In this document: positions 56,111 to 64,000 of the stretch, piece after piece
Layout of the letters: each line of letters begins with the position of its first letter
Numbering within the stretch: the first letter of the stretch is position 1
Assembly: GCA_017304685.1 (NCBI GenBank)
Contig: JAFKLR010000004.1
Location: 248,001 to 312,000, forward strand
From: Sphingobacteriia bacterium
Lineage (GTDB): Bacteria; Pseudomonadota; Alphaproteobacteria; Rickettsiales; 33-17
Length of the DNA: 64,000 nucleotides
Reading direction: 5' to 3'
Notes under the pieces: model-generated
What the model was told of the DNA's origin: nothing
The model's database searches: none
What the model saw: only the letters and a program-made list of their open reading frames with translations
Program-made: the position numbers and the translations under genes

Positions 56111-56832
56111 TGACTAAAACTGCAATAGAGATATCAAATTTGACAAAATCTATTGATGGAAAAGTTATTTTAAACAATATTAATTTAAATATAATTACAA
56201 ATAAGATTACTGCATTAATAGGTTTAAATGGAGTAGGGAAAACTACTCTGATTAAATCCATACTAGGTTTGTTAAATTTAGAAAATGGATACATAAAAGT
56301 ATTTGATAAATCTTTGCCTGATGAAGCCTCTAGAAACAAAGTAGCGTTTTTACCTGAAAAATTTTCACCTTCTTCTTTTCTTAAAGGAAAAGAGTTTTTA
56401 AAAATAGCGCTATCTTTTTATAAAAAGGAAGACAATATCAAATTAGCGGATAAATATTTAGGATTATTAAATTTACCCGAGGATATACTTAATTCTGCGG
56501 TTAATAAATATTCAAAAGGTATGTCACAAAAATTAGGTTTATTATTTATTATTTTAAGTGAATGTCCTATATGGATTTTAGATGAACCGATGAGTGGGCT
56601 CGATGCTTTGTCTCGCCAAGAAGTAATAAATATAATGATTGAGCATAGAGCAAAAGGTGGTACAATATTTTTTACCTCACATTTAATCCAGGGATTAGAA
56701 AAAATTTGTGACCAAATAGCAGTTATGGATAAAGGTAAAATAATATTTTCTTCTAGCCCAAGTGAGTTAAATTCGTTATATAATACACAAAATCTTGAAA
56801 CAGACTTTTTGAAATTATTAGGATATGCATAA
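56110..56832 (+). CDS. ABC transporter ATP-binding protein
   Basis: A 240-residue ATPase: Walker A GLNGVGKTTLIKSI, signature YSKGMSQKLGL, Walker B WILDEPMSGLDA and switch His in FFTSHLIQG. The sequence suits ABC-2-type export ATPases (CcmA/NodI-like). No classic permease is adjacent; the downstream DUF2628-like membrane protein is only ~114 residues. It starts on the last base of the previous stop, so it is in the same operon as the pilus-platform-like genes. Confidence 0.88.
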   Translation: MTKTAIEISNLTKSIDGKVILNNINLNIITNKITALIGLNGVGKTTLIKSILGLLNLENGYIKVFDKSLPDEASRNKVAFLPEKFSPSSFLKGKEFLKIALSFYKKEDNIKLADKYLGLLNLPEDILNSAVNKYSKGMSQKLGLLFIILSECPIWILDEPMSGLDALSRQEVINIMIEHRAKGGTIFFTSHLIQGLEKICDQIAVMDKGKIIFSSSPSELNSLYNTQNLETDFLKLLGYA

Positions 56833-57169
56833 TTATTATATTTTTTTTAACAACTCTTGTAACGTTTATGAAGTTATAGAAGAAAAATTTAATTTTTTTG
56901 CTTTTATTTTCAGTGAAATTTGGCTTCTCTTTAATAAATTTTTTGGTTTATCAATTTTATTTTTTATTTCAATTTTTCTAATTAAATATCATAAATTTTC
57001 TTTAGAATTATATTTTGCTTTTATAATATGTTTCAAAGTAATTTTAGGTTTATATGCACCTGATCTACTTAAATTTAAATTAAAATTAGAGGGCTACCAA
57101 TTAAAAGGAATGGTATTATCTTCATCAAAAGAAACAGCGTTACAGCGCTATTTAGATTATTTTAATTAA
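56825..57169 (+). CDS. DUF2628-like membrane protein
   Basis: A 114-residue protein with two or three hydrophobic helices. FNFFAFIFSEIWLLFNKFFG resembles the DUF2628 opening (F-x-F-x-A-F-x-F-x-x-x-W-x-L), and IICFKVILGLYAPDLLKFKL with the end SSSKETALQRYLDYF (about 30 residues later) fits the rest. Function unknown. Overlaps the ABC ATPase gene by 8 nt, so it could be that ATPase's membrane partner. It ends 12 nt before the convergent aminotransferase gene. Confidence 0.6.
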   Translation: MHNYYIFFNNSCNVYEVIEEKFNFFAFIFSEIWLLFNKFFGLSILFFISIFLIKYHKFSLELYFAFIICFKVILGLYAPDLLKFKLKLEGYQLKGMVLSSSKETALQRYLDYFN

Positions 57170-57181
57170 ACTTAATTAAAT

Positions 57182-58384
57182 TTATTTCAATTTTTCACAA
57201 GCATTATTAATTCGATTACAAGCTTCTTTTAAAATTTCCTCACTTGTTGCATATGAAATTCTAAAATAGCCGTCCATCCCAAATGCAATACCTGGAACAA
57301 CTGCTACGTTTGCTTCTTCTAAGAAGTAAGTAGCCACATCATTTGAGTTTTTAATTATATTTCCAGCAGGAGTTATTTTTTCAAACATTCCTTTACAATT
57401 TGGAAATAAATAAAATGCTCCTTCCGATTTAATACAGGAAATATATTTAGAAGCATTTAGTAGTTCTACAACTAAATTTCTTCTTTTTGTAAAAGAGTTT
57501 CTCCATTCTGATAAGAAACCCTGAGGACCTTTTAATGCGCCCAAAGCTGCCGCTTGAGAAATTGAAGCGGAATTTGAAGTTGATTGAGATTGAATAATTG
57601 ACATAGCATTTATTAATTCTTTTGGTCCCCCTGCATAACCAATACGCCAACCTGTCATTGAATATGATTTAGAAACACCATTTAATGTTAAGGTTCTATC
57701 AAAAAGCTTTGGTTCAACTTCTGCAATTGTATGAAATTTTAAATTATCATAAATCATATATTCATAAATATCGTCTGAAAGAATATGAACATGTGGGAAA
57801 TTTAATAAAACTTCACTAATAGCTTTTAATTCCTCATAACTATAAGTAGCCCCTGTAGGATTACTTGGAGAGTTTAAAATTATCCATTTAGTTTTAGGTG
57901 TAATAAATTTTGCTAGATCTTCAGCTTTTAATTTAAAATTATTTTCTTCTGTGCAATTAATAAAAACAGGAATTCCTTGTGCAAGTGATACGATATCAGG
58001 GTAAGAAACCCAATAAGGTGAAGTAATAATAACTTCATCTCCTGGATTAACGCTTGCCATTATTGCATTGTACAATACTTGTTTTCCACCTGCGCCTACA
58101 ATAATTTGGTTTAATTCATAATTCAAATTATTATCATTTTTAAATTTTTCTTTTATAGCTTTCTTTAGCTCAGGAGTACCATCAACGTTTGTGTATTTTG
58201 TTTCCCCTCTTTTAATAGCTTCAATAGCTGCTTCTTTAATATGATCCGGGGTATCAAAATCAGGTTCACCTACACTTAAAGAAATAATATCAATTCCTAA
58301 AGCTTTTAATTCATTAGCCTTTTTACTTACAGCTAAAGTGGGTGAGGGTTTTATATATTTTAATCTTTCAGCAATCAAGGACAT
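57182..58384 (-). CDS. aspC: Aspartate aminotransferase (class I)
   Basis: A 400-residue PLP enzyme of the AAT Igamma type: SLSVGEPDFDTPDHIKEAA near the N-terminus, GGKQVLYNAIMA, ILNSPSNPTGATYS, and the PLP-lysine in GVSKSYSMTGWRIGYAGG. It exchanges amino groups between aspartate and oxaloacetate/glutamate; members of this type in alphaproteobacteria may also accept prephenate. Convergent to the DUF2628-like gene. The gap upstream (58385-58462) separates it from hemA on the same strand. Confidence 0.95.
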   Translation of the reverse strand: MSLIAERLKYIKPSPTLAVSKKANELKALGIDIISLSVGEPDFDTPDHIKEAAIEAIKRGETKYTNVDGTPELKKAIKEKFKNDNNLNYELNQIIVGAGGKQVLYNAIMASVNPGDEVIITSPYWVSYPDIVSLAQGIPVFINCTEENNFKLKAEDLAKFITPKTKWIILNSPSNPTGATYSYEELKAISEVLLNFPHVHILSDDIYEYMIYDNLKFHTIAEVEPKLFDRTLTLNGVSKSYSMTGWRIGYAGGPKELINAMSIIQSQSTSNSASISQAAALGALKGPQGFLSEWRNSFTKRRNLVVELLNASKYISCIKSEGAFYLFPNCKGMFEKITPAGNIIKNSNDVATYFLEEANVAVVPGIAFGMDGYFRISYATSEEILKEACNRINNACEKLK

Positions 58385-58462
58385 GTTAAACCTAATTTAA
58401 ACTTTTATAAGCTCGACTATTATCTAAGAAAAAAATAAATTGTCTATAGGTTGTTAAAAGTT

Positions 58463-59686
58463 TTACGCTACTTTTTCAATATGTAAACGTGTAAACACTT
58501 CTATAATACCTTCCATAAGCTGTTCAATCATTTGATCAGTATGGAATGGTGTTGGCGTAATTCTTAACCTCTCAGTACCTTTTGGTACAGTCGGATAATT
58601 AATATGTTGTACAAAAATATTAAATTCTTCAAGTAAAATCGTAGAGGCTTCTTTACAAAGTACTGGGTTGCCAATCATTATAGGAATAATATGGCTTTCA
58701 TTTTCTATAATATTAATGTTTTGTTTTTTAAGAAGAGATTTAACTTTATTTACAGTTAAATGAAGTAATTCCCTTTCTTTATTACTATTTTTTAAGTAAC
58801 GAATACTTGCAAGAGCTGCTGCAGCTAAAGAAGGTGGTAAAGCGGTAGTAAAAATAAATCCTGAGGCATAACTACGAATTGCATCAATTATGTTACTATT
58901 TGCAGCAATATATCCTCCCATAACTCCAAAAGCTTTTCCTAATGTGCCTTGAATTATAGTAACTCTGTTCATTAAATTTAAATGTTCGCCAATGCCTCCA
59001 CCATGTTTTCCATACATACCTACTGCATGTACTTCATCCATATAAGTCATAGCGCGATATTTATCAGCAAGGTTACAAATTTTTTCTAAAGGTACTATGT
59101 CTCCGGTCATTGAATATAAAGATTCAAAAATAATAAGCTTTGGTTTTTCAATATCTACAGATTTTAATAATTGTTCTAAATGCTCAACATTATTATGTTT
59201 AAAAACATATTTTTCAGCGCCACTTCTTCTTATTCCTTCAATGATAGAAGCATGATTATCTTGATCGGAAAAGATAACTAAATCTGGAATAATTTTACTT
59301 AAAGTTGAAATAGTTGCGTCATTAGAGACATAGCCTGAGGTAAATACTAATGCTGATTGTTTATTATGAAGCGATGCTATTTCATATTCTAAATCGACAA
59401 TAGGAGAATTAGTACCTGAAATATTTCTTGTTCCTCCTGCTCCAGTTCCCATAGCTTCAGTTGTATGCATCATTGCATTAATGACATCACTATGTTGACC
59501 CATACCTAAATAATCGTTACTACACCAAAGAGTAATTTCTTTATTATTTTTTTTATTAATTGCCAAAGGAAAGCGTCCATTAATTCTAGAAATGTTTAAA
59601 AAATTTCTGTATCTGCCTTCTTGTTTAACTTTTTCTATAGCCTCTTTAAAGTAATTATCGTAATTAATTGGTCTAATATTTTTCAT
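58463..59686 (-). CDS. hemA: 5-aminolevulinate synthase
   Basis: A 407-residue PLP enzyme that makes 5-aminolevulinate from glycine and succinyl-CoA, the alphaproteobacterial and mitochondrial route to haem. Motifs: [53 protein letters not shown] and the PLP-lysine in [13 protein letters not shown]. The ATG at 59686 is preceded by AGGTG at a good distance; a GTG nine bases earlier is less likely. It lies 19 nt downstream of ctaA on the same strand, linking haem synthesis to haem A. Confidence 0.96.
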   Translation of the reverse strand: MKNIRPINYDNYFKEAIEKVKQEGRYRNFLNISRINGRFPLAINKKNNKEITLWCSNDYLGMGQHSDVINAMMHTTEAMGTGAGGTRNISGTNSPIVDLEYEIASLHNKQSALVFTSGYVSNDATISTLSKIIPDLVIFSDQDNHASIIEGIRRSGAEKYVFKHNNVEHLEQLLKSVDIEKPKLIIFESLYSMTGDIVPLEKICNLADKYRAMTYMDEVHAVGMYGKHGGGIGEHLNLMNRVTIIQGTLGKAFGVMGGYIAANSNIIDAIRSYASGFIFTTALPPSLAAAALASIRYLKNSNKERELLHLTVNKVKSLLKKQNINIIENESHIIPIMIGNPVLCKEASTILLEEFNIFVQHINYPTVPKGTERLRITPTPFHTDQMIEQLMEGIIEVFTRLHIEKVA

Positions 59687-59705
59687 ACATAACACCTGAT
59701 GAATT

Positions 59706-60752
59706 TTATATACTTTTTTCTGTTAAACAGTTAAAAAATATTATATTTGCAAATATAAACACTAAAACCCCATTAATCTGATGAAGAGAGCCAAAAGCTA
59801 CAGGCACTTGATATAAAAGAGTTATAATTCCTAAAATCATTTGTGCTACTAGAAGCACTACAAAAATTGAATAAGTTTTACAAAGCGTTTTATTATTAAG
59901 CCTTAAAATTTTAAAATATAAAACTAGGCTAAATATGAATAATCCGTAAGAACTTATTCTATGTAAAAACTGCACAGATGCATGGTTTTCTAAAAAGTTA
60001 ATCCACCAAGGATTTAAATGTAAAATTTCATCGGGTATAAATTTTCCGTTCATAAGCGGAAATGTATTATAAATTAACCCTGCATCAAGCCCTGCTACAA
60101 AGGCACCAGTTAAAATTTGTAAAAATACCCAAGTAACTAGAATTAAAGACAATTTACTATATTTGTTAAAAAAATCAAACTTTTTAGGTAAATATTTTAT
60201 AATTAAATATATCCAGCAAAATATTCCAAGAATTATAATTGCTGTTCCAAGATGAAGAGCAAGTCTATATTGGCTTACATGAGGATTATCAATTAAACCA
60301 CTTTTAACCATATACCAGCCAATGAAACCTTGAATGGCACCTAAAATTCCTATTCCGATAAAACAATTAATAACATTTCTAGGAAAAGCTTTTTTTATAG
60401 CAAAAAAGATAAGGGGGATGAAAAAAATGAAACCGGTTAATCTACCTAAAACTCTGTGAAAATATTCAAGAAAATAAATGAATTTAAATTCTTTTAAACT
60501 CATGCCTAAATTAATTTTATTATATTCAGGTGATGTTTTGTATTTATCAAATTCTTGAAGCCAATCATATTCTGACAGAGGAGGAATAATTCCAGTGACT
60601 GGTTTCCATTCAACTATTGATAAACCAGAATCAGTAAGCCTTGTTACACCACCAATAAATATCATGAGTATTATCATTACAATACATAAAATAAGCCAGG
60701 ATAAAATTTGTGATTTGTACTTTATATTTATATTAAGTAAGCTATTATCCAT
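59706..60752 (-). CDS. ctaA: Haem A synthase (COX15/CtaA type 2)
   Basis: A 348-residue membrane protein with eight helices: [20 protein letters not shown] near the N-terminus, [41 protein letters not shown] and [13 protein letters not shown] (shortened). The histidines in EYFHR, ALHLG, QFLHR and SLHQING are the haem ligands. It oxidises haem O to haem A for cytochrome oxidase. Upstream of hemA in the same direction and divergent from the oxidase-like gene with 27 nt between starts. Confidence 0.96.
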   Translation of the reverse strand: MDNSLLNINIKYKSQILSWLILCIVMIILMIFIGGVTRLTDSGLSIVEWKPVTGIIPPLSEYDWLQEFDKYKTSPEYNKINLGMSLKEFKFIYFLEYFHRVLGRLTGFIFFIPLIFFAIKKAFPRNVINCFIGIGILGAIQGFIGWYMVKSGLIDNPHVSQYRLALHLGTAIIILGIFCWIYLIIKYLPKKFDFFNKYSKLSLILVTWVFLQILTGAFVAGLDAGLIYNTFPLMNGKFIPDEILHLNPWWINFLENHASVQFLHRISSYGLFIFSLVLYFKILRLNNKTLCKTYSIFVVLLVAQMILGIITLLYQVPVAFGSLHQINGVLVFIFANIIFFNCLTEKSI

Positions 60753-60779
60753 ATATATTTAGGATTTATAGGTTGTACC

Positions 60780-62147
60780 ATGCAGAATAATGAGAACATT
60801 ACATTAAACTTTGTAAAATTTAAAGAACAAAAACAATTTATTTTACCTTGGGTAAATATTTCTATTTTTGCTCTTGCTGTAGCAGGTGTGTTTTCAATTT
60901 TAATAGTGTTTTTAAGAACACCTTATTTGCAAAATTTTTTACCTAAAGATTTATTCTCTAATAGCTTAGCGGTACACGTAAATTTATCAGTTTTAGTATG
61001 GATGCTTGCAAGCCTTGCCATGTGGTGGAGTATATATTTAAATTCCTCAAAAATAATTAATTTAGGTTCAGCAATTTTATCAGGGTTGGGAGCATTGATA
61101 ATATCATTATCACCCTTTTACAATTTTGATAAACCTGCTCTTATGAATAATTATGTGCCGATAATAGACAACCCATTTTTCTTTATGGGGTTATTAATTT
61201 TTTTAAGTGGAATATTAATTATAAGTACAAAAGTAGCAGTAAACTTCATTGTTAGTTTTAATTTTAAAGATATAAATTTTAATATAGCAGCTTCTAGTAG
61301 CGTAATTGTAGTATTAGCTTTATGCAGCTTAGTTGCTGCAAATAATCAATTAAAATTAATACCAGATTCTTCAAATATAAGTAAATTCGAAGCTTATGAA
61401 ATGCTTTTTTGGGGGTTTGGACATATCCTTCAATTTGCTTTTACTCAAGGTTTCATAGGAGCTTTGATTTTAATCACCCTAAAAGATAAACAAATAGGAA
61501 AGGGTGAAGGCTTTTTAATAAACCTTCTCTTATGGATAAATTGTTTAGTAACCATTTTACCTTTGAAAATTCAGATTGCTCAAAATGACTTACTTAAAGA
61601 TTATGTTGTAGTTTATACTAATCATATGAAATATTATGGCGGTATGGTTCCTACTATTTTCATGATCTATAGCTTATTTAAATTAATACAAAATAAGCCA
61701 AAACCTTTATTTAATCTTTATACCTTAAGTATTTTCGGTTCTATTCTATTATTTAGTGTAGGTGGTTATTTAGGTATGCAAATTGTTGGAACTAATGTCA
61801 AAATTCCTGCGCATTATCATGGTTCAATTGTTGCAATTACAATAATGTTTATGGGTTTTTATTACTTTTTATTCGAAAAGCTTTTTGATTTAAAATTTAA
61901 TAAATCTGCCTATTATCAAATAGGTTTATATGCCTTTGGTCAATTAATGCATATTACGGGGCTCGCAATATCAGGGGGTTATGGTGCTTTAAGAAAAAAT
62001 CCTAACCAAGTTATTGATTTTAAATTAAAAATCACCATGGGAATCATGGGACTTGGAGGACTTATTGCTATAATTGGGGGCTTGACATTTGTTATAAATA
62101 TGTTAAAATATATCACAAATGTTAATAAATTGTATACTAAAAAATAA
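60780..62147 (+). CDS. Haem-copper oxidase subunit I-like protein with altered copper site
   Basis: A 455-residue protein of about 12 helices. Aligning by eye to subunit I: low-spin haem His H66 (AVHVNLSVLVW), first CuB His H215 (WGFGHILQF), the HH pair replaced by N281-H282 (TNHMKYYGGM), and H345 and H347 (AHYHGSIV) as high- and low-spin haem ligands. The Tyr that cross-links to the CuB His is Phe (F219). GLAISGGYGALRK at the end of helix 11 also fits the family. No subunit II or III is adjacent. It could be an NO-reductase-like or accessory protein rather than an oxidase. Divergent from ctaA. Confidence 0.75.
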   Translation: MQNNENITLNFVKFKEQKQFILPWVNISIFALAVAGVFSILIVFLRTPYLQNFLPKDLFSNSLAVHVNLSVLVWMLASLAMWWSIYLNSSKIINLGSAILSGLGALIISLSPFYNFDKPALMNNYVPIIDNPFFFMGLLIFLSGILIISTKVAVNFIVSFNFKDINFNIAASSSVIVVLALCSLVAANNQLKLIPDSSNISKFEAYEMLFWGFGHILQFAFTQGFIGALILITLKDKQIGKGEGFLINLLLWINCLVTILPLKIQIAQNDLLKDYVVVYTNHMKYYGGMVPTIFMIYSLFKLIQNKPKPLFNLYTLSIFGSILLFSVGGYLGMQIVGTNVKIPAHYHGSIVAITIMFMGFYYFLFEKLFDLKFNKSAYYQIGLYAFGQLMHITGLAISGGYGALRKNPNQVIDFKLKITMGIMGLGGLIAIIGGLTFVINMLKYITNVNKLYTKK

Positions 62148-62192
62148 ATATTTATGTTAAATACATAAAATTCAATAATTTGGGGTTTTGCA

Positions 62193-62951
62193 ATGGCTGA
62201 AAATAAAGGACCAACAAAAGGATTCTTTGAAAGGATGAAAGATGCCGCAGGTGAATGGGCAGCAAAACAAGCTGAGAAGCTTATTTTGGCTAGTAATCCT
62301 AATTTAAAATATAATCAAAATTATCAGCCACAAGACACTGATGCAAAAATTTATGCACGTGACATTGTAAGAATGAATACACCTGGTTCTGGATTAGTTC
62401 ATTCAAAATCACATAAACTTGAGGAGCTAGGTAAACATAAAAAACCAGTATTTGATGCCTTAGATTTAGCTATGCCTTCATTAAGTAAAGATTTAGAGCG
62501 TGATAGATCAAAATTATACGATGGGTTAGATTTAGATATGCCGTTCCTAAAAAATGATAAAGAGAAAAATCCTATATTAGAAGATGAGAAAACTGCAGAA
62601 TTTGATCATTTCGCAGAGTTTTTAAAAAGCCTTGAGAAATTAGATGAACTTAGTAAAGATAATGATAAAACTTCTGAAGAATTAAAAGATTTATCAATAT
62701 TAGAAGATATATCTTTTGATGATACTCCTAAAAAATCTTCAGAGAAAAATAAAAAACTGACTGATGATTCAGAGAAAAAGGCTTCTAAAGTTACTAATAA
62801 AGGTGGGAAAAAAGCTGCAAAAGCTTCTAAATTACCTATAGATAAGATTGAGAATGCCGCTGAAATTGAAAGCCCAAAGGCTGCTACCTCTAAAGAAAAA
62901 ATGGAAGAGAATAAAAGAAGAAAGAAAAATACTGGGCAATCTGAAGCTTAA
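62193..62951 (+). CDS. Highly charged hypothetical protein with a duplicated motif
   Basis: A 252-residue, mostly disordered, Lys/Asp/Glu/Ser-rich protein. Residues 1-30 could form an amphipathic helix (FFERMKDAAGEWAAKQAEKL). Two copies of [FY]D-x-LDL-x-MP-x-L lie at 87-97 and 109-119. The C-terminal 70 residues are Lys/Ala-rich and end in NKRRKKNTGQSEA. No signal peptide or membrane helix. No family recognised. Clear ribosome-binding context is lacking but the open frame is long. A basic polar tail is compatible with a T4SS substrate, without proof. Confidence 0.6.
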   Translation: MAENKGPTKGFFERMKDAAGEWAAKQAEKLILASNPNLKYNQNYQPQDTDAKIYARDIVRMNTPGSGLVHSKSHKLEELGKHKKPVFDALDLAMPSLSKDLERDRSKLYDGLDLDMPFLKNDKEKNPILEDEKTAEFDHFAEFLKSLEKLDELSKDNDKTSEELKDLSILEDISFDDTPKKSSEKNKKLTDDSEKKASKVTNKGGKKAAKASKLPIDKIENAAEIESPKAATSKEKMEENKRRKKNTGQSEA

Positions 62952-62979
62952 AATATTAAAATATCCTTCACTTAATCTT

Positions 62980-63017
62980 ATAAAAGTGTTAATATATTAA
63001 TAGGTTAACGCTTTTAT
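62980..63017 (+). terminator. Stem-loop, possible terminator or leader hairpin
   Basis: A 13-bp stem with one G-T wobble and a 12-nt loop (ATAAAAGTGTTAA ... TTAACGCTTTTAT) lies 29 nt after the previous stop and ends 9 nt before the ATG at 63027. There is no T-run after it, so it may be a weak terminator or may sit in the leader of the sensor gene. Confidence 0.4.
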
Positions 63018-63026
63018 ATTATCTAA

Positions 63027-64000
63027 ATGCTAGCAAGATTTATTAAAAGGGTTGTATATATAACGCTTATACTACCTTTATTAATTATTATATATCTAAT
63101 ATGCAGCAACATTTACGAAGTAAATGAGAACAAAAACACATTATTAAAAAGCAAAGTAATTTCACAAAACATTGATTATTTAAAATCCTTAATTATTAAT
63201 CTTTCTCTCGAACGTACAGAAGGTTACATAAATTTAGTAACAGATGACGTATATAATATTAAACTATTTGAAAAAACTGATTTTAAATATGAAGATATAC
63301 TCGCAAGTTTCTATTTATTAAAAACAGATGAAACGGTAGTAGATAATTATATTAAAAAAATTAAAGCTTTAAGTAAGAAAAAAGATCACTATATAAAAAC
63401 GCGTGAAGTTGATATTCAAAAAATAAATCTCTGGTTACAGCAATATACAGATGTAATTCAAAATATTAGTAATCTACCATTATTCTCACAAAGTTTAGAT
63501 ATTACAGAGCTTAAAATTACTGAAAAGATATTGAATGATACTTGGCATCTAATTTTACTTATCGATTTAGAAAGAGCATTAGTAACAGGAGACTTATTTT
63601 TACAAAGTGGTAATTCTTCTACTTTAAAACGTGATCTTAAATCAACAGAAACTGAGATTAGTAAATATTGGAATAATATTCACAATTTATCTGTTCGTAC
63701 AAATGATGAAAACTTTCCCTTAATGCTTGCGAATATTGAAAAAATGTATTTCTACAAATTTTTAAAACTTAAACAACATGCGCTTAGCAATCATACAGCC
63801 TTTGACCAAAATTTTGACTATGAAAAATTTTTAAATGTTTCACAAGAAGCTTTATTTAAATTTATTGAATTAAAAATATATTTAGAAAATTTCCTTCAAT
63901 CTCGTATAACAGAAGCTTTAGAAAATTATAAAGTTGTCTTTCTTAAAAACCTTTCGTTTTTATTAGCTTCAATCGTTTTGTATCTTTTATTAAGTAAAAT
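63027..64000 (+). CDS. Membrane sensor protein, N-terminal part (3' end outside window)
   Basis: An open frame from the ATG at 63027 to the window end (324 codons, no stop). An N-terminal helix (VVYITLILPLLIIIYLIC) and a second at the end (FLKNLSFLLASIVLYLLL, about residue 300) flank a ~270-residue all-helical periplasmic domain containing LSLERTEGYI, which resembles the ERG-type start of NIT-like nitrate/nitrite-sensing domains. Such a layout is that of a histidine kinase, diguanylate cyclase or chemoreceptor; the output domain is beyond the window. No clear ribosome-binding site. Confidence 0.6.
   Translation, partial: MLARFIKRVVYITLILPLLIIIYLICSNIYEVNENKNTLLKSKVISQNIDYLKSLIINLSLERTEGYINLVTDDVYNIKLFEKTDFKYEDILASFYLLKTDETVVDNYIKKIKALSKKKDHYIKTREVDIQKINLWLQQYTDVIQNISNLPLFSQSLDITELKITEKILNDTWHLILLIDLERALVTGDLFLQSGNSSTLKRDLKSTETEISKYWNNIHNLSVRTNDENFPLMLANIEKMYFYKFLKLKQHALSNHTAFDQNFDYEKFLNVSQEALFKFIELKIYLENFLQSRITEALENYKVVFLKNLSFLLASIVLYLLLSK

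Overview
The window is a gene-dense, strongly A+T-rich bacterial chromosome segment whose gene content points to an obligate intracellular alphaproteobacterium of the order Rickettsiales. Supporting this are an alphaproteobacterial cytochrome bc1 operon (petABC), a Tim44-like protein, a mitochondrial-processing-peptidase-like M16 protease, 5-aminolevulinate synthase, COX15-type haem A synthase, scattered VirB8/VirB9 type IV secretion genes, an ankyrin-repeat protein, phaAB, a symporter-histidine kinase fusion, and several small decayed genes. Codon use is A/T-biased throughout and TGA is a normal stop. Assignment to a family (Rickettsiaceae, Midichloriaceae or other) cannot be made from this sequence alone. 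No transposase, integrase, phage gene, rRNA or CRISPR array was seen. No stretch over 300 bases lacks a feature; the largest plain gap is 42909-43124, between rpmE and petA, where I see only A/T-rich DNA with no convincing promoter.

Layout. 1-7.5 kb: end of folC, a GNAT-HIT-acpS string, then on the minus strand an M16 peptidase, CCA-adding enzyme, a small membrane protein and an AddA helicase that stops before the usual nuclease domain. 7.5-18.5 kb: glnA with its own promoter, sodB, an ankyrin protein, a dnaK-dnaJ heat-shock operon with a sigma-32-type promoter and an intercistronic hairpin, map, a CinA-domain protein, trpS and aroE. 18.5-27.8 kb: an MsbA-like ABC exporter, polA, ndk, rsmA, an XRE regulator, bolA, iscX, rodA, rlmN. 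27.9-31.5 kb: two divergent genes of unknown family and a DUF1467 membrane protein. 31.6-42.6 kb: mtaB-ftsY-CBS transporter, a frameshifted DUF218 gene, ruvAB, the symporter-kinase fusion, a GNAT, a DMT transporter, tRNA-Phe. 42.7-50.4 kb: rpmE, petABC, Tim44-like, a GNAT relic, then a virB8-virB9-RDD-kinase operon, tRNA-Thr and three small coupled genes. 50.5-57.2 kb: a tightly packed seven-gene unit: phaA, phaB, three genes resembling the PilM/N/O/P or GspL/M/C inner-membrane platform of type IV pili and type II secretion, an ABC ATPase and a DUF2628-like membrane protein. 57.2-64 kb: aspartate aminotransferase, hemA and ctaA on the minus strand, an orphan haem-copper-oxidase-subunit-I-like protein, a charged protein of unknown function and the start of a membrane sensor.

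How the genes work together. Respiration and haem form the clearest theme: bc1 complex, ALA synthase, haem A synthase and the odd oxidase-like protein. Envelope and secretion form the second: VirB8/VirB9, the pilus-platform-like genes, ABC exporters, FtsY, RodA and the M16 and Tim44 homologues. The most novel-looking items are the 52.5-57.2 kb secretion-platform-like module without visible pilin, secretin or ATPase, the oxidase-like protein with an altered copper site, and the divergent pair of unknown genes at 27.9-31.3 kb.
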